Source: Siphonobacter curvatus
GTDB lineage: Bacteria; Bacteroidota; Bacteroidia; Cytophagales; Spirosomataceae
NCBI RefSeq assembly: GCF_002943425.1
Contig: NZ_PTRA01000010.1
Location: forward strand, 1-64,000
Length of the DNA stretch: 64,000 nucleotides
Reading direction: 5' to 3'
Part shown: in pieces, positions 37,122 through 45,692 of the stretch
Layout: each line of letters opens with the position of its first letter
Numbering within the stretch: position 1 is the first letter of the stretch
Notes under the pieces: generated by a model
The model's input: only the letters and a program-made list of their open reading frames with translations
The model's database searches: none
Told to the model about the DNA's origin: nothing
Position numbers and translations under genes: made by a program

Positions 37122-38189
37122 TTAACTGCGGTCCGTTTTGGAGGAAGCAAGCAGAGCCTGAATCCCGGATGCCGTCCTACTCAGGTATTGCGTCACCCGC
37201 ATTTGCAGGATCTGGCTGCCACTACTCTGTACGAGGTAGCTGGCTACTGAGGGTACGGCCACATAGCCCAGGATGCCCATGAGTAAAAAGATTAAATACG
37301 CCGAATCGGCGGGGCTAAAAAAGGTATCGCCCGTGCTGTCAATCTGTTGCAAATCCAGTTTAAGCAGGTTCTCCTGAATTTTGCCGATGATGCTCCCAAA
37401 GAGATTGGCCACCGGCAACCACAAATACACCTGCACATAGCGCGCCAGCCAGGCCGTCAGGGTCGCTTGAAAGCCATCAAAAATGGCGATTCCAAACACC
37501 AGGGGTCCCAGAATCGCCAGGACAATCAGCGTAAACGTGCGAATCGTATTGATGCACAGGGCGGCCGCTTCAAAAAGCAGCTGCAATATTTCGCTCATCC
37601 ATTCTTTGACCGAGTTGCGGAAGCGGTAGGCCGCTTTGGCCATCGCAAATTCCACGTCATGCCCGAGGCTTTCCAAGGGCCCCTCCCCTAGGGCTTCGTG
37701 CGTGTACTCAAACCAGCGGTCGCGGTCGCCTTCCCCACTCAGCCCGACGTACATTTGCCAGGTATCGGTTTGTTCCAGGGCTTTTTGCTTCCGCTCGAGC
37801 AAGGTCTCAATGGCCTGATTGGAGCGGGTGACCATCCCCTCGGTAACGGTGGTGACGGGTTTGAGCAGGCCATTGATCAGCGCCAGCACACTGGGATAAG
37901 CTACAATGCAGAAGCCCAGGGCAAAGGGGCGCAGCAGGGGAAACAGGTCCACGGGTTCGGCGGCGGCCAAATGTCGCCATACCCGTACGGCGATGTAAAA
38001 CAGGGCGGCAAAACTCCCCAGCCCCCGGGCTACGCCCGTGAGTTGACTACAGAGGGGAATCATCTCATCGTAAATCTGGGCGAGTACGGCATGCAGACTC
38101 GCCGCCGTTTGGGCCTGACTCCCCAGGGGCAGCAGCACGAGCGCGCCCGTGAGCAGCCAAGAAGATCGAAAGGTTACGGGTGGTACCAT
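37122..38189 (-). CDS. traJ: Conjugative transfer protein TraJ (VirB6-like)
   Basis: 355 residues with a signal peptide and about seven membrane segments. Family segments: LTGVARGLGSFAALFYIAVRVWRHL, PFALGFCIVAYPSVL and YLWLPVANLFGSIIGKIQ. TraJ is the polytopic inner-membrane channel protein. It overlaps the preceding secreted-protein gene by 16 bases. Confidence 0.92.
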   Translation of the reverse strand: MVPPVTFRSSWLLTGALVLLPLGSQAQTAASLHAVLAQIYDEMIPLCSQLTGVARGLGSFAALFYIAVRVWRHLAAAEPVDLFPLLRPFALGFCIVAYPSVLALINGLLKPVTTVTEGMVTRSNQAIETLLERKQKALEQTDTWQMYVGLSGEGDRDRWFEYTHEALGEGPLESLGHDVEFAMAKAAYRFRNSVKEWMSEILQLLFEAAALCINTIRTFTLIVLAILGPLVFGIAIFDGFQATLTAWLARYVQVYLWLPVANLFGSIIGKIQENLLKLDLQQIDSTGDTFFSPADSAYLIFLLMGILGYVAVPSVASYLVQSSGSQILQMRVTQYLSRTASGIQALLASSKTDRS

Positions 38190-38788
38190 TGGAACAAGCG
38201 TTGGATTTGCTGGGTTTCTCGCCGGCGGCTCAGGGCTAACACGGCCACCTGCCCTTTGAATTGCCGCAGAAAGACGAGCTGCGCCTGCCCCCTTTCAAAC
38301 AGGCGATCAATGGCCGCGAGGCGTTCCTGATCCGACATGCGCAGTTGCTGAGCCGTCAGCACCAGGGTGAGACTCTCGAGGTTTTTGAAGCTTTCTTCGT
38401 AGAGTCGGGTATACACCCGGCCTACGTAGGCCCGTTCCGAAGCAGTGATGCCCGGACCGAGTTGCGCCCGAGCGGTTTGCATTTCGGATAGCAACTGGCG
38501 TTGCTGCGAAAGGAGCTGGGCCACGCGGGCGTAGTTTTGCACGGCCGGGCTTACCTCAAGCAGCTGGTTTAAGAAAGCTTCGTGTAGTTTAAAATTTCCC
38601 TGGGCCAGGTTCTTAATGGTAGTATATCCGGATTCCAGCAAGGTGTACCCCCGCTCCAAGTCGCTGAGGATTTCTTTGAGTTGAGCGAGTTTTTCCACAT
38701 TGAGTAGCAGTTGCTGTATTTCATCGCTTTGCGCCTGCAGGGAACCACTTCCCAGGCCCAGCAATAGGGTTACCCAAAGTTTTTTCAT
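38174..38788 (-). CDS. Secreted conjugation protein, third of a tandem set
   Basis: 204 residues from MKKLWVTLLLG (38788). Signal peptide to about residue 20 (LQAQ), then helical sequence with LEKLAQLKEILSDLERGYTLLESGY and ERAYVGRVYTRLYEES. The middle and end resemble TraI-like proteins of Bacteroidetes elements, with a D-Q-E-R-L-A-A-I-D segment. The C-terminus reads QWYHP. The two genes upstream encode secreted helical proteins with the same W-Y-x-P-like end. Possibly a VirB5-like minor pilus component; function not established. Confidence 0.75.
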   Translation of the reverse strand: MKKLWVTLLLGLGSGSLQAQSDEIQQLLLNVEKLAQLKEILSDLERGYTLLESGYTTIKNLAQGNFKLHEAFLNQLLEVSPAVQNYARVAQLLSQQRQLLSEMQTARAQLGPGITASERAYVGRVYTRLYEESFKNLESLTLVLTAQQLRMSDQERLAAIDRLFERGQAQLVFLRQFKGQVAVLALSRRRETQQIQRLFQWYHP

Positions 38789-38792
38789 CGCG

Positions 38793-39386
38793 TTAGGGGT
38801 TATACCAGCGGCGCTGGTGGGTGAGGACAAGCCGGCTGCGGCTTTGCTGCCGGCCCAACCCTTGCGCGTCCAGCCAGAGCGCCCGATGGGTGGCCCGGAG
38901 CGAGCGCCACTCGGTGAGCAGCGCCTGTCTCCGCTGCCAGCGGGCCTGGTCGCTTAAGGTGTAGTGGGAGGCGGTAGCCAGGGCTTGCGCCTCCTGCATG
39001 AGCTGGTCCGCCTGCCTGCGCAGCTGTGCGTCCACCGCGCGCAGGTAAGCGGCCTGCCGCAAGGGCAAGCGGGGTTCAGCCGCCGGCGCGACCAGGGCAC
39101 TAAGCGCGGGCACCGGCACCGCCGGATTAATCGCCGCTTGCCGCGCGTAGTGGTCCTGGTGCTGGGACTGGTCCCGCCCGCTGATCCGCCCCCAGAGGGA
39201 AAGTCCCTGCCGAGCTACGGCGTAGCCTTCCTGGAGTATTTGCCCATACGTCCGGACGGCTACGATTTGCTCGATGAGGTACTTTTTCTGGGTTTGCTTT
39301 TGCTGCAGCCATTCTTCCGGCAGTTGCCCAGCCGCGCCGGGCGCGACGGCCAGCAGCGTCGTTACGGCAAGGAGGATCCGTACCAT
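38793..39386 (-). CDS. Secreted conjugation protein, second of a tandem set
   Basis: 197 residues, signal peptide to about residue 20. Helical with the segment KKYLIEQIVAVRTYGQILQEGY, then an alanine/proline-rich stretch and a C-terminal helix ending QRRWYNP. I do not recognise a named family beyond proteins regularly found between traI and traJ in Bacteroidetes tra regions. Overlaps the preceding gene by 25 bases. Confidence 0.7.
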   Translation of the reverse strand: MVRILLAVTTLLAVAPGAAGQLPEEWLQQKQTQKKYLIEQIVAVRTYGQILQEGYAVARQGLSLWGRISGRDQSQHQDHYARQAAINPAVPVPALSALVAPAAEPRLPLRQAAYLRAVDAQLRRQADQLMQEAQALATASHYTLSDQARWQRRQALLTEWRSLRATHRALWLDAQGLGRQQSRSRLVLTHQRRWYNP

Positions 39387-40045
39387 CGGCGTAAGGCTTC
39401 GCGTTCCCGCTGGGAGTGCGCCCGCCCCAGCCGGATTTCCAGGTTCTGTTGATTAAAACGCAGCAGGTCTTCGTAGTTTTTCTCCACTGCATCAGCCGCC
39501 GCTTCAATCAGCGCCAGGCGCTCGGCATCGGTCATGCGGGTGCGAAAGGATTCCACCACCAGTAACAGGCGCTGCATGTTTTCCCCGCTAGCTTGCAGAA
39601 TGCCCCGGTACACCCGGTTCATATGCGCCCGCTCGTTCGGCGTGAAGGTGGGATCCTGCTGCAACTGCGTCCAGGTCCGCTGGTAGAGCGCTTCCAGGGC
39701 GTAGTAACGCAGCGAAACCGCCCGAATCCGGTGAAAGAAGGCCAGGGTTTGTTTGACCCGAGCGAGTTCCTCAAAGTAATCCGCGTAGAGTTTGCGGTGC
39801 TGCTCGAGCCAGTCGGCAATTTGCTCGAGTTTGAGCTTGGCCATGGTATTCTCCAGCGCCTTCTGCGCATTTTGCAACCAGATGACCTTGTTCTGCTCCC
39901 GCTGAATGACTAAATCCGCGGCTTTGATGACCTTGACGATGGCCTGCTTGATGATTTCGGCCAGGGGCAGAGCCGCCTGGACCGATGGGCGGGGACCCGC
40001 CAGGCATAGGCCCAGCGTCAAGAGAAGTACACGTGCGGTTTTCAT
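39362..40045 (-). CDS. traI: Secreted conjugation protein TraI (Bacteroidetes type)
   Basis: 227 residues, signal peptide to about residue 24. The core AADLVIQREQNKVIWLQNAQ, ENTMAKLKLEQIADWLEQHRKLY and DYFEELARVKQTLAFFHRI is the hallmark of the protein annotated TraI in Bacteroidetes transfer regions (not the F-plasmid relaxase). Mostly helical; probably periplasmic. Ends RRWYGSSLP. Overlaps traG by 4 bases. Confidence 0.85.
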   Translation of the reverse strand: MKTARVLLLTLGLCLAGPRPSVQAALPLAEIIKQAIVKVIKAADLVIQREQNKVIWLQNAQKALENTMAKLKLEQIADWLEQHRKLYADYFEELARVKQTLAFFHRIRAVSLRYYALEALYQRTWTQLQQDPTFTPNERAHMNRVYRGILQASGENMQRLLLVVESFRTRMTDAERLALIEAAADAVEKNYEDLLRFNQQNLEIRLGRAHSQREREALRRWYGSSLP

Positions 40046-42522
40046 GGGCTTTCAAGGGTAGTAGAGTCACGCCGTTCCGCGGCTAACATCGCTAGGCCCT
40101 GCTGAAAGCTGCCGTAGCGCCGGGCGTAAGCCGTCACCTGCATTTTTTCGCGCTCCTCCGTCGTGTAGCACAAGTACTCGGTCGGCGATACCTGTACGCG
40201 GTAGACGTTGGACCACTCACTGCCCAGGCTAATGAACACTTCCTTGTAGGATTCGCCGGCAGCGCGGGCTTTGTTGAGGGACATGACCTGCGCCTTTTGC
40301 TTTTCGGTTAAGCCCAGCAGTTGCTGGAGTTGCTCCATCTTCGGGGCCTGTTTGAATTGGCCCAGAAGAATTTTACAATCCGCATTGGCCAGGATCGCTT
40401 GCTTGACGATTGGACTTGAGATGATGTCATCAATTTCCTGGGTAACCACAATTGCCTCCCCAAAGGATTTGCGCACGGTTTTAAAGACGTAGCGAATGTA
40501 TTCCCCCATTCCTTCGCGGGCAATGGCCTTCCAGGCTTCCTCAATGAGCAGTATTTTCCGGACGCCCTGGAGTTCCAGCTTTTTCATAAAGACCTCCATA
40601 ATCATCAGCGTGACCACGGGCAAAAGAATCCGGTGATCCTGAATCTGCGAGAGCTCGAAAATGATGAGCCGCTGCTCCACCAGATCCAATTGGGTTTCGG
40701 CGTTGAGCAGGTAGTCAAACTCCCCTCCTTGGTAAAAGGGCCGCAAGACGTAGAGCAGGTTGTCGAGATCAAACGCCTGGGTTTGTTGCACCGGATCGTT
40801 TTTCACCTGGCTGGCGTATTCGACAAACAAGTATTCGTAAAAACGATTAAAACAGGGAAATACGTCCGGATGCGCCGCCTGCCAACGGGCATAGCCCCGC
40901 AGCGCACTCGATAGTCCAGTGTACTCACTCGGGGTTAACTCGGAATGCTGTTTTTTCCAAAGCGCCCCCAGCAATCCTTTCAGCAGTTCCATTTTTGCCG
41001 GTTCCCAGGGCTGGCCCGGCTCGCCGTAAAAGGGATTAAACGCCAGGGGCGCCTGGGAGGTATACGTAAAATAGTAGCCCTGTACCAGTTCACACAGCCC
41101 CGCATAGCTATGGCCAATATCGACTAACACAATGTGTGCCCCTTGCTCATAGTAACTGCGTACCAAGTGATTGGTAAAAAACGATTTGCCGCTCCCACTC
41201 GGGCCCACAATAAACTTGTTTCGGTTGTCAATATGGCCCTGCTCCCGCGGCTCATCGCTCAGGTCTACGTGCAGCGGGTAGCCCGTCAGCCGCTCGCCCA
41301 AACGTAGGCCGACCGGACTCAGCGACGTGCGGGTACTGCGTTCGAGCATCAGCCAGCAAGCAACGGGCTCCAGCAGGGTTTGTACGGTTTCCTCCCGGGG
41401 AAGCTCGGCCGCATTGCCCGGCAGTCCCGCCCAGAACAGTTGCGCTTCGATCACGGTTTCTTCTTTGGCCACGGCCTCCAGCCGCTGAAAGGCGGCGACC
41501 ACCTGGGGCTTGATGGCCTGTAATTCGGCCTCGGTAGGGGCCCAGCAAAGCACATTGATGTGGGCTTTGACCGGACGGCGGCCCTGGGCAAAGGCTTCGT
41601 CTAAAAAGGCCTGTACCGATGCATAGGTTCGTTGATTTTCCCGGGAATGCTGTGAAAGCGCCTGTAAACGAAGACGCTGCTGTTCCCAGCCCTGAAGCAC
41701 CTGCGCATCCGACTCCAGCACTAGGTATTGGTTGTAAATGTGGTTGCAGGGCAGCAGTTGGCCCAGTACACTACTTAAGCCCGTAGCCACGGGTGCCTTT
41801 TCCGACGAATAGGCTTCCAAGGGCCGGCTTACGCCACAAAGGGTGGGCCAACTGGCCGCCTCGGCTAGGGTATACACACAGGTAGCCTGACTACCCACGC
41901 GGAGTTTGGGCTTTAAGGTGACCTCCTTAATCTGCGGCGCATCCGAAGCCCCGGCTAGGTGCCAATACCGCTCCACGAGCCCTGGTCGATGGGCCGTAGA
42001 CCAGTAGTCGTCCCGGGTCAACTTTCGCAAGCGCAGCCAACCACTTTGCTCCAATTCATGCCTAAACTGCTGTACGCTTTGCTCGAAAGCGCTTAGGGCT
42101 TCAGCATCTAGGGTCTGCTGGGGCAGTAAAGAAGGTTTAAGCAAGGTATTCCAGAGCGAGGTGGCCGCTCGCCGCTGGCGGGGTTTACACGTGATATACA
42201 AATAACACTCCTGGGCGAGATACGGCCGGCCGGCAAAGAAGCGATCACTGCTGCGGCTAAGAAAACTAGGCGTTTGGGTCGGGGCGGGCAGGGAAACCTG
42301 CTCCCTTACAAACCAATCCTGCTTGTGTAGCAGGCAGCCGGCGGGAAGGCCTTTAATCGCTTTTACCCAGCTTTGGTGCAAAGTCTCATAATCCCTTGCA
42401 TCCATTGAAAAGAGCTCGGGCAACTCCACTTGAAAGCCAAGGGTGACGTCCCCCTGTTTGGAAAGCAGCACATCCTCTTCAACATCCAATAAGGGATAGC
42501 ATTCATTCAGGTCTTTTCTCAT
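40042..42522 (-). CDS. traG: Conjugation ATPase TraG (VirB4-like)
   Basis: 826 residues, the usual size. This motor powers pilus or channel assembly. Walker A is GPSGSGKS (440-447), followed by HIVLVDIGHSYAGLCE. Further conserved are LIFELSQI, LLIEEAWKAIA (Walker B) and RKSFGEAIVVTQEIDDI. The N-terminal DLNECYPLLDVEEDVLLSKQGD is the typical start. Overlaps traF by 20 bases. Confidence 0.95.
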   Translation of the reverse strand: MRKDLNECYPLLDVEEDVLLSKQGDVTLGFQVELPELFSMDARDYETLHQSWVKAIKGLPAGCLLHKQDWFVREQVSLPAPTQTPSFLSRSSDRFFAGRPYLAQECYLYITCKPRQRRAATSLWNTLLKPSLLPQQTLDAEALSAFEQSVQQFRHELEQSGWLRLRKLTRDDYWSTAHRPGLVERYWHLAGASDAPQIKEVTLKPKLRVGSQATCVYTLAEAASWPTLCGVSRPLEAYSSEKAPVATGLSSVLGQLLPCNHIYNQYLVLESDAQVLQGWEQQRLRLQALSQHSRENQRTYASVQAFLDEAFAQGRRPVKAHINVLCWAPTEAELQAIKPQVVAAFQRLEAVAKEETVIEAQLFWAGLPGNAAELPREETVQTLLEPVACWLMLERSTRTSLSPVGLRLGERLTGYPLHVDLSDEPREQGHIDNRNKFIVGPSGSGKSFFTNHLVRSYYEQGAHIVLVDIGHSYAGLCELVQGYYFTYTSQAPLAFNPFYGEPGQPWEPAKMELLKGLLGALWKKQHSELTPSEYTGLSSALRGYARWQAAHPDVFPCFNRFYEYLFVEYASQVKNDPVQQTQAFDLDNLLYVLRPFYQGGEFDYLLNAETQLDLVEQRLIIFELSQIQDHRILLPVVTLMIMEVFMKKLELQGVRKILLIEEAWKAIAREGMGEYIRYVFKTVRKSFGEAIVVTQEIDDIISSPIVKQAILANADCKILLGQFKQAPKMEQLQQLLGLTEKQKAQVMSLNKARAAGESYKEVFISLGSEWSNVYRVQVSPTEYLCYTTEEREKMQVTAYARRYGSFQQGLAMLAAERRDSTTLESP

Positions 42523-42838
42523 GGTTCATTGGCATGAATAGGGTACGGGAAGTCAGTGAAAGATGAGACGGCAGCTGGCGGCGGGCCCAGAATTTAAGCA
42601 AGCCCTGCGCCCCGTACCGCTGACTCCAGCGGTGCAGCAGGTAGGCCCAGCCGCCGCCCAGACCGCCTACCAGACTCACACACCCCAGAGCTGGCAGGCC
42701 CAGCGCGTAGAGCAGAACAAAGCTTAAAAACAGGCCGATCAGACTCAGCACCAGATAGAGCAGATACTGCGCTTTAAACCCATAAAGCTCAACGGGGCGA
42801 TTTATGCCCTGATGCGTAGCGTAGGAACGGTTCGTCAT
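42503..42838 (-). CDS. traF: Conjugative transfer protein TraF (DUF4133)
   Basis: 111 residues with two membrane segments (about 26-44 and 49-66). The start YATHQGINRPVELYGFKAQYL is diagnostic of DUF4133/TraF, a VirB3-like partner of the TraG ATPase. Begins 18 bases after the end of the second traE exon. Confidence 0.92.
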   Translation of the reverse strand: MTNRSYATHQGINRPVELYGFKAQYLLYLVLSLIGLFLSFVLLYALGLPALGCVSLVGGLGGGWAYLLHRWSQRYGAQGLLKFWARRQLPSHLSLTSRTLFMPMNHEKRPE

Positions 42839-42856
42839 CGTCTATACCGGTATGAA

Positions 42857-45082
42857 CTATACGCCGAAAAACGATTTAATAACCGTAGCCACGACGACCA
42901 GAAAAACGCAACTACCAAACCAGGCCGCAGCCACTTTGTTGGTGTCCTGATCACCGGAATTCCACTTTTGAATCGAGTAGGTAAGGGGAATCGCACCCCA
43001 AACCTCTCACAGAACCGTGCGTGAACGTCTCCGCTCACACGGCTCTTCTTATTCAGCCAACTGCCCGTTGCTTGCGATTACGCAGACTTGCAGTGGGTTT
43101 GACCCCATAAGACCAGTGGGCAAACAAGTGGGGTTTGGTCAAACAGATGTCCCCCAGCCTATGAATAGCACGTGTCTTATGCTTTCTAAACCCTTTGAAC
43201 TTATTGCGAATCCAACGAGACAACTTCATGTTTATGCGCATGAGCACTTCTTTCAGTACTCGTGGGTTGTACTTGCCATAGTAGTTGATCCACCCCTGAA
43301 TGATAGGATTGATCTTGTCTGCGATTTGCTCCAGGGTGAGATAGTTCCAGTAGTGCTGGTTCCAGTCCCTGATGGTGCTCCAGATTTTCGTCCTTGCCGT
43401 CTTACTGATGGCCGGTGAGAAATTCAGGAATACTACGCCGTGCGCGTCGATAGACCTTCTGGGCTTGAAGGTGTAACCAAGGAAATCGAACTGGATCGTA
43501 TCGTATTCGATGTCACGATGGTTCTTCTTACAGTACACAATCGTTGTCGCATTGAGTTCCAGCTTGCAATCCGCCAAACGCTGCTTAATCAGGCGTTGGA
43601 TGAATTGGGCTTGTTTCAGACTTACACAGTGCACCAGGATCTCATCGGCGTACCGCTCGAATGAGAGGTTAGAATGATTTATTTTCATCCATTCGTCGAA
43701 TACATAGTGCAAGAACAGGTTTGCCAGTATCGGCCCAAGGACCGAACCTTGTGGTACTCCTTTGGTTCTTTGCACGTGTCTCCCCGCGGCTAACCGGTAA
43801 GGAACCATTAACCAACGTTTGATGTACAACATCGCCCACTGGCAGGTCACGTGCCTTTCGAGGGCTTTGATGAGAAGCGTATGGTCTATGTTATCGAAGA
43901 ACTCCTTGAGGTCAAGGTCAACCACCCAATGAAACAGGTAAGCGCGATCTTTCGCTTTTCCCAGGGCCTGGTGTGCTGATTTGTTCTTCCGATACGCATA
44001 GGAATCTTCATGGAAGTGTGGTTCTATCTCAGGCTCTATGGTCATCACGACCACCATCTGAGCCACACGATCCTCAACCGTTGGAATCCCAAAAGGTATT
44101 TTACCACCACCGGTTTTCGGTATTTCTACCCATTGTACCGGATCAGGCAGGTAACAGCCAGAACTCATGCGGTTCCAGATTTTATAGAGGTTGTCGCTGC
44201 GCTTTTGCTCAAAGTCCCGTATCGATGCAGCATCGATCCCCGCTGCGCCCTGATTGGCCTTTACCTGCTGGTAAGCTTCCCTGACAAGCTGTTGCTTAAT
44301 TTCAAATGGCTTTGCGTCTTTCATTTCAAATCCTCCTAATTCTTCATTAGTTGTTTGAATTAAATTCGCTGAATAAGTCAGTCCCTTCGCTCTACTTCCA
44401 TTACAGAAGCTTCCACGCTACTACAGACTGATCTGTCCCTGTGCGGGGCATCGGTACGCTCATTCTTACAGGATCTCTGCTTGAATTTCTCCCTTAGCAT
44501 CCCCACGACAGGTTCCCGTGTTCCTTGTAAAAGCCTCTATGCAACTCGTGCCGTCTCTATACCGGATGCCGCCAAAGCAGTAAGCAGGTTTCCCTCTGGC
44601 TTATCCCGAACCAAGTTTTGGAGTTCGGTTTTGACATCGTCTTCTGTATTTCGGTACCTCCTCAACGGTTCACTTGTGTTCACCTTTTGCATAGTCACCT
44701 GCCGGAATCTAGTCCGACTTTTCACGTATCGCTCACGACCAAAGCTCTTAACTAAAGCCGCATACGCTGGTTTGAAACCTCCTCCTGTAAGGCGGTTCCG
44801 AGGGGCCTACCCTCATCTTCTACAAAGCACCGGCGTTGTTGTTATTCAGGCAACAACACCGTTCACGGCACACAAAACTTTTACTGCGCCAATCAGCCCC
44901 AGAATGGCGCCTACGGCGTACATGAGTTGGGTACCGGAGTCAAAATACCCCCGGACCAGGGTATTGGCTTCTTCAATGCCGGAGTTGCCGTCTTGCGCAT
45001 AGGTACGCAGGCTCAACAATAGACAGGCACTGAGGAGGGCAAAGGGCCGGGCCGCTTGCCGGGTCATCCACGTAGTTTTCAT
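42857..45082 (-). CDS. traE: Conjugative transfer protein TraE (DUF4134), split by an intron
   Basis: Exon 1 is 44874-45082 (209 nt), exon 2 is 42857-42971 (115 nt); joined they give 324 nt, exactly 107 codons plus stop. Exon 1 encodes a signal peptide and ANTLVRGYFDSGTQLMYAV-GAILGLIGAVKV; exon 2 encodes QKWNSGDQDTNKVAAAWFGS and the hydrophobic tail ending IKSFFGV. Together they rebuild a normal DUF4134 protein (VirB2-like small membrane subunit), with Phe encoded across the junction. Without splicing the frame stops after nine extra codons (78 residues), losing the second membrane segment. Transfer should therefore depend on intron splicing. Confidence 0.9.
42972..44873 (-). mobile_element. 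Group II intron inserted in traE
   Basis: 1902 nt. The 5' end is GTGTG (44873-44869), matching GUGYG, and the 3' end is CTACTCGAT (42980-42972), matching a final AY with a candidate branch-point A seven bases from the end. Domain V is recognisable as a 34-nt hairpin at 43045-43012 (GAGCCG...CGGTTC), followed by a 40-nt domain VI. The last exon bases AAGTTTT (44880-44874) can pair with AAAACTT at 44619-44613, a candidate EBS1, about 255 nt into the intron. The reverse transcriptase gene sits in the expected domain IV. Confidence 0.9.
43053..44324 (-). CDS. ltrA: Group II intron reverse transcriptase/maturase
   Basis: 423 residues, RT plus maturase (X) domains, no HNH endonuclease domain. RT blocks: GAAGIDAASI, IPKTGGGKIPFGIPT, VVDLDLKEFFDNIDH (catalytic Asp136), RTKGVPQGSVLGPILANLFLH and RYADEILVH. 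The catalytic YADD box reads YADE (225-228): Glu228 replaces the second Asp, from a GAG codon. PQGS also replaces the usual PQGG. FDFLGYTFKPR, IIQGWINYYGKY and the basic C-terminus are normal, so maturase function may be intact while reverse transcription is doubtful. Confidence 0.93.
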   Translation of the reverse strand: MKDAKPFEIKQQLVREAYQQVKANQGAAGIDAASIRDFEQKRSDNLYKIWNRMSSGCYLPDPVQWVEIPKTGGGKIPFGIPTVEDRVAQMVVVMTIEPEIEPHFHEDSYAYRKNKSAHQALGKAKDRAYLFHWVVDLDLKEFFDNIDHTLLIKALERHVTCQWAMLYIKRWLMVPYRLAAGRHVQRTKGVPQGSVLGPILANLFLHYVFDEWMKINHSNLSFERYADEILVHCVSLKQAQFIQRLIKQRLADCKLELNATTIVYCKKNHRDIEYDTIQFDFLGYTFKPRRSIDAHGVVFLNFSPAISKTARTKIWSTIRDWNQHYWNYLTLEQIADKINPIIQGWINYYGKYNPRVLKEVLMRINMKLSRWIRNKFKGFRKHKTRAIHRLGDICLTKPHLFAHWSYGVKPTASLRNRKQRAVG

Positions 45083-45102
45083 TGGAGAAAGGGATTAAGG
45101 TG

Positions 45103-45170
45103 AAAAAAAGAAAAACTCGTCGGCTTTAAAGGCACCCACCCCGTCAACCAGGGAGGCGGGGCCTTTAAAG
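45103..45170 (-). terminator. Hairpin and T-run between the unknown gene and traE
   Basis: Long stem CTTTAAAGGC/GCCTTTAAAG (45124-45133 with 45161-45170) with inner CCCCG/CGGGG pairs. On the minus strand it is followed by T-rich sequence (plus-strand A-rich 45103-45115). It lies 5 bases after the stop at 45176 and before traE, so tra expression may need read-through or a second promoter. Confidence 0.65.
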
Positions 45171-45175
45171 GAGCT

Positions 45176-45604
45176 TTATCCGATCGCCTCCCAAAGGTTT
45201 GCTTGCTCGGTAGCATTGAGGGGGATAAAGCCCGTACGTTGGTAGGCTTCGTTAATGACTCCGTAGATGAAGCGCTGAAAGGGCTCGGACTTCAGTTCCG
45301 GATACCGCTGTAGCACTTGCTGCAGATAGGCAAAAAGAGCCTGTGGACTTTGCTCAGCCAGGGATGCCTGCTGCACCCCGTGGGTAATTTCACTGGTCAA
45401 CATCACCAGGCTTTGCAGCCGGGCATCCAATTCCGGGGTTGGGGGCGCTAGCTCCGGGGATGGGGGCTGCGGGAATGACTGGTCCGATCGGGGACTAGGG
45501 CGTTTAAGTCCACCGGCATAGCGCCAAAACCACCAGCCATAATAGAGAATCAGGCCCCCACTCAGTGCTTGGGCATAGCTAGCCCAGGATATCATTTTCA
45601 GCAT
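45176..45604 (-). CDS. Unknown membrane-anchored protein at the head of the tra region
   Basis: 142 residues from MLKMISWASYAQA (45604; another ATG is three codons later, and one at 45688 would add sequence overlapping a repeat). One hydrophobic segment (SGGLILYYGWWFWRYAGGL), a serine/proline-rich linker (about 35-57) and a helical C-terminal domain with QALFAYLQQVLQRYPELKSE. I do not recognise the family. Position suggests a role in transfer or its control. Confidence 0.6.
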   Translation of the reverse strand: MLKMISWASYAQALSGGLILYYGWWFWRYAGGLKRPSPRSDQSFPQPPSPELAPPTPELDARLQSLVMLTSEITHGVQQASLAEQSPQALFAYLQQVLQRYPELKSEPFQRFIYGVINEAYQRTGFIPLNATEQANLWEAIG

Positions 45605-45692
45605 AGGACCTTGAAGTTGCTTTGGTTTCAAGTCATTTAAAAAGCTTGAAACAAAGCAAGGCAATAGCTGAAACGCTTGGGGATACAATTTT

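Noticed and set aside
42835-43038. 67-codon minus-strand frame (FKSGIPVIRTPTKW...) at the end of the intron
   Set aside because: It is the wrong frame of traE exon 2; the correct frame reads QKWNSGDQDT and matches DUF4134.
44481-45002. 173-codon plus-strand frame over the 5' part of the intron and traE
   Set aside because: Antisense to domain I of the group II intron and exon 1 of traE, so a shadow.
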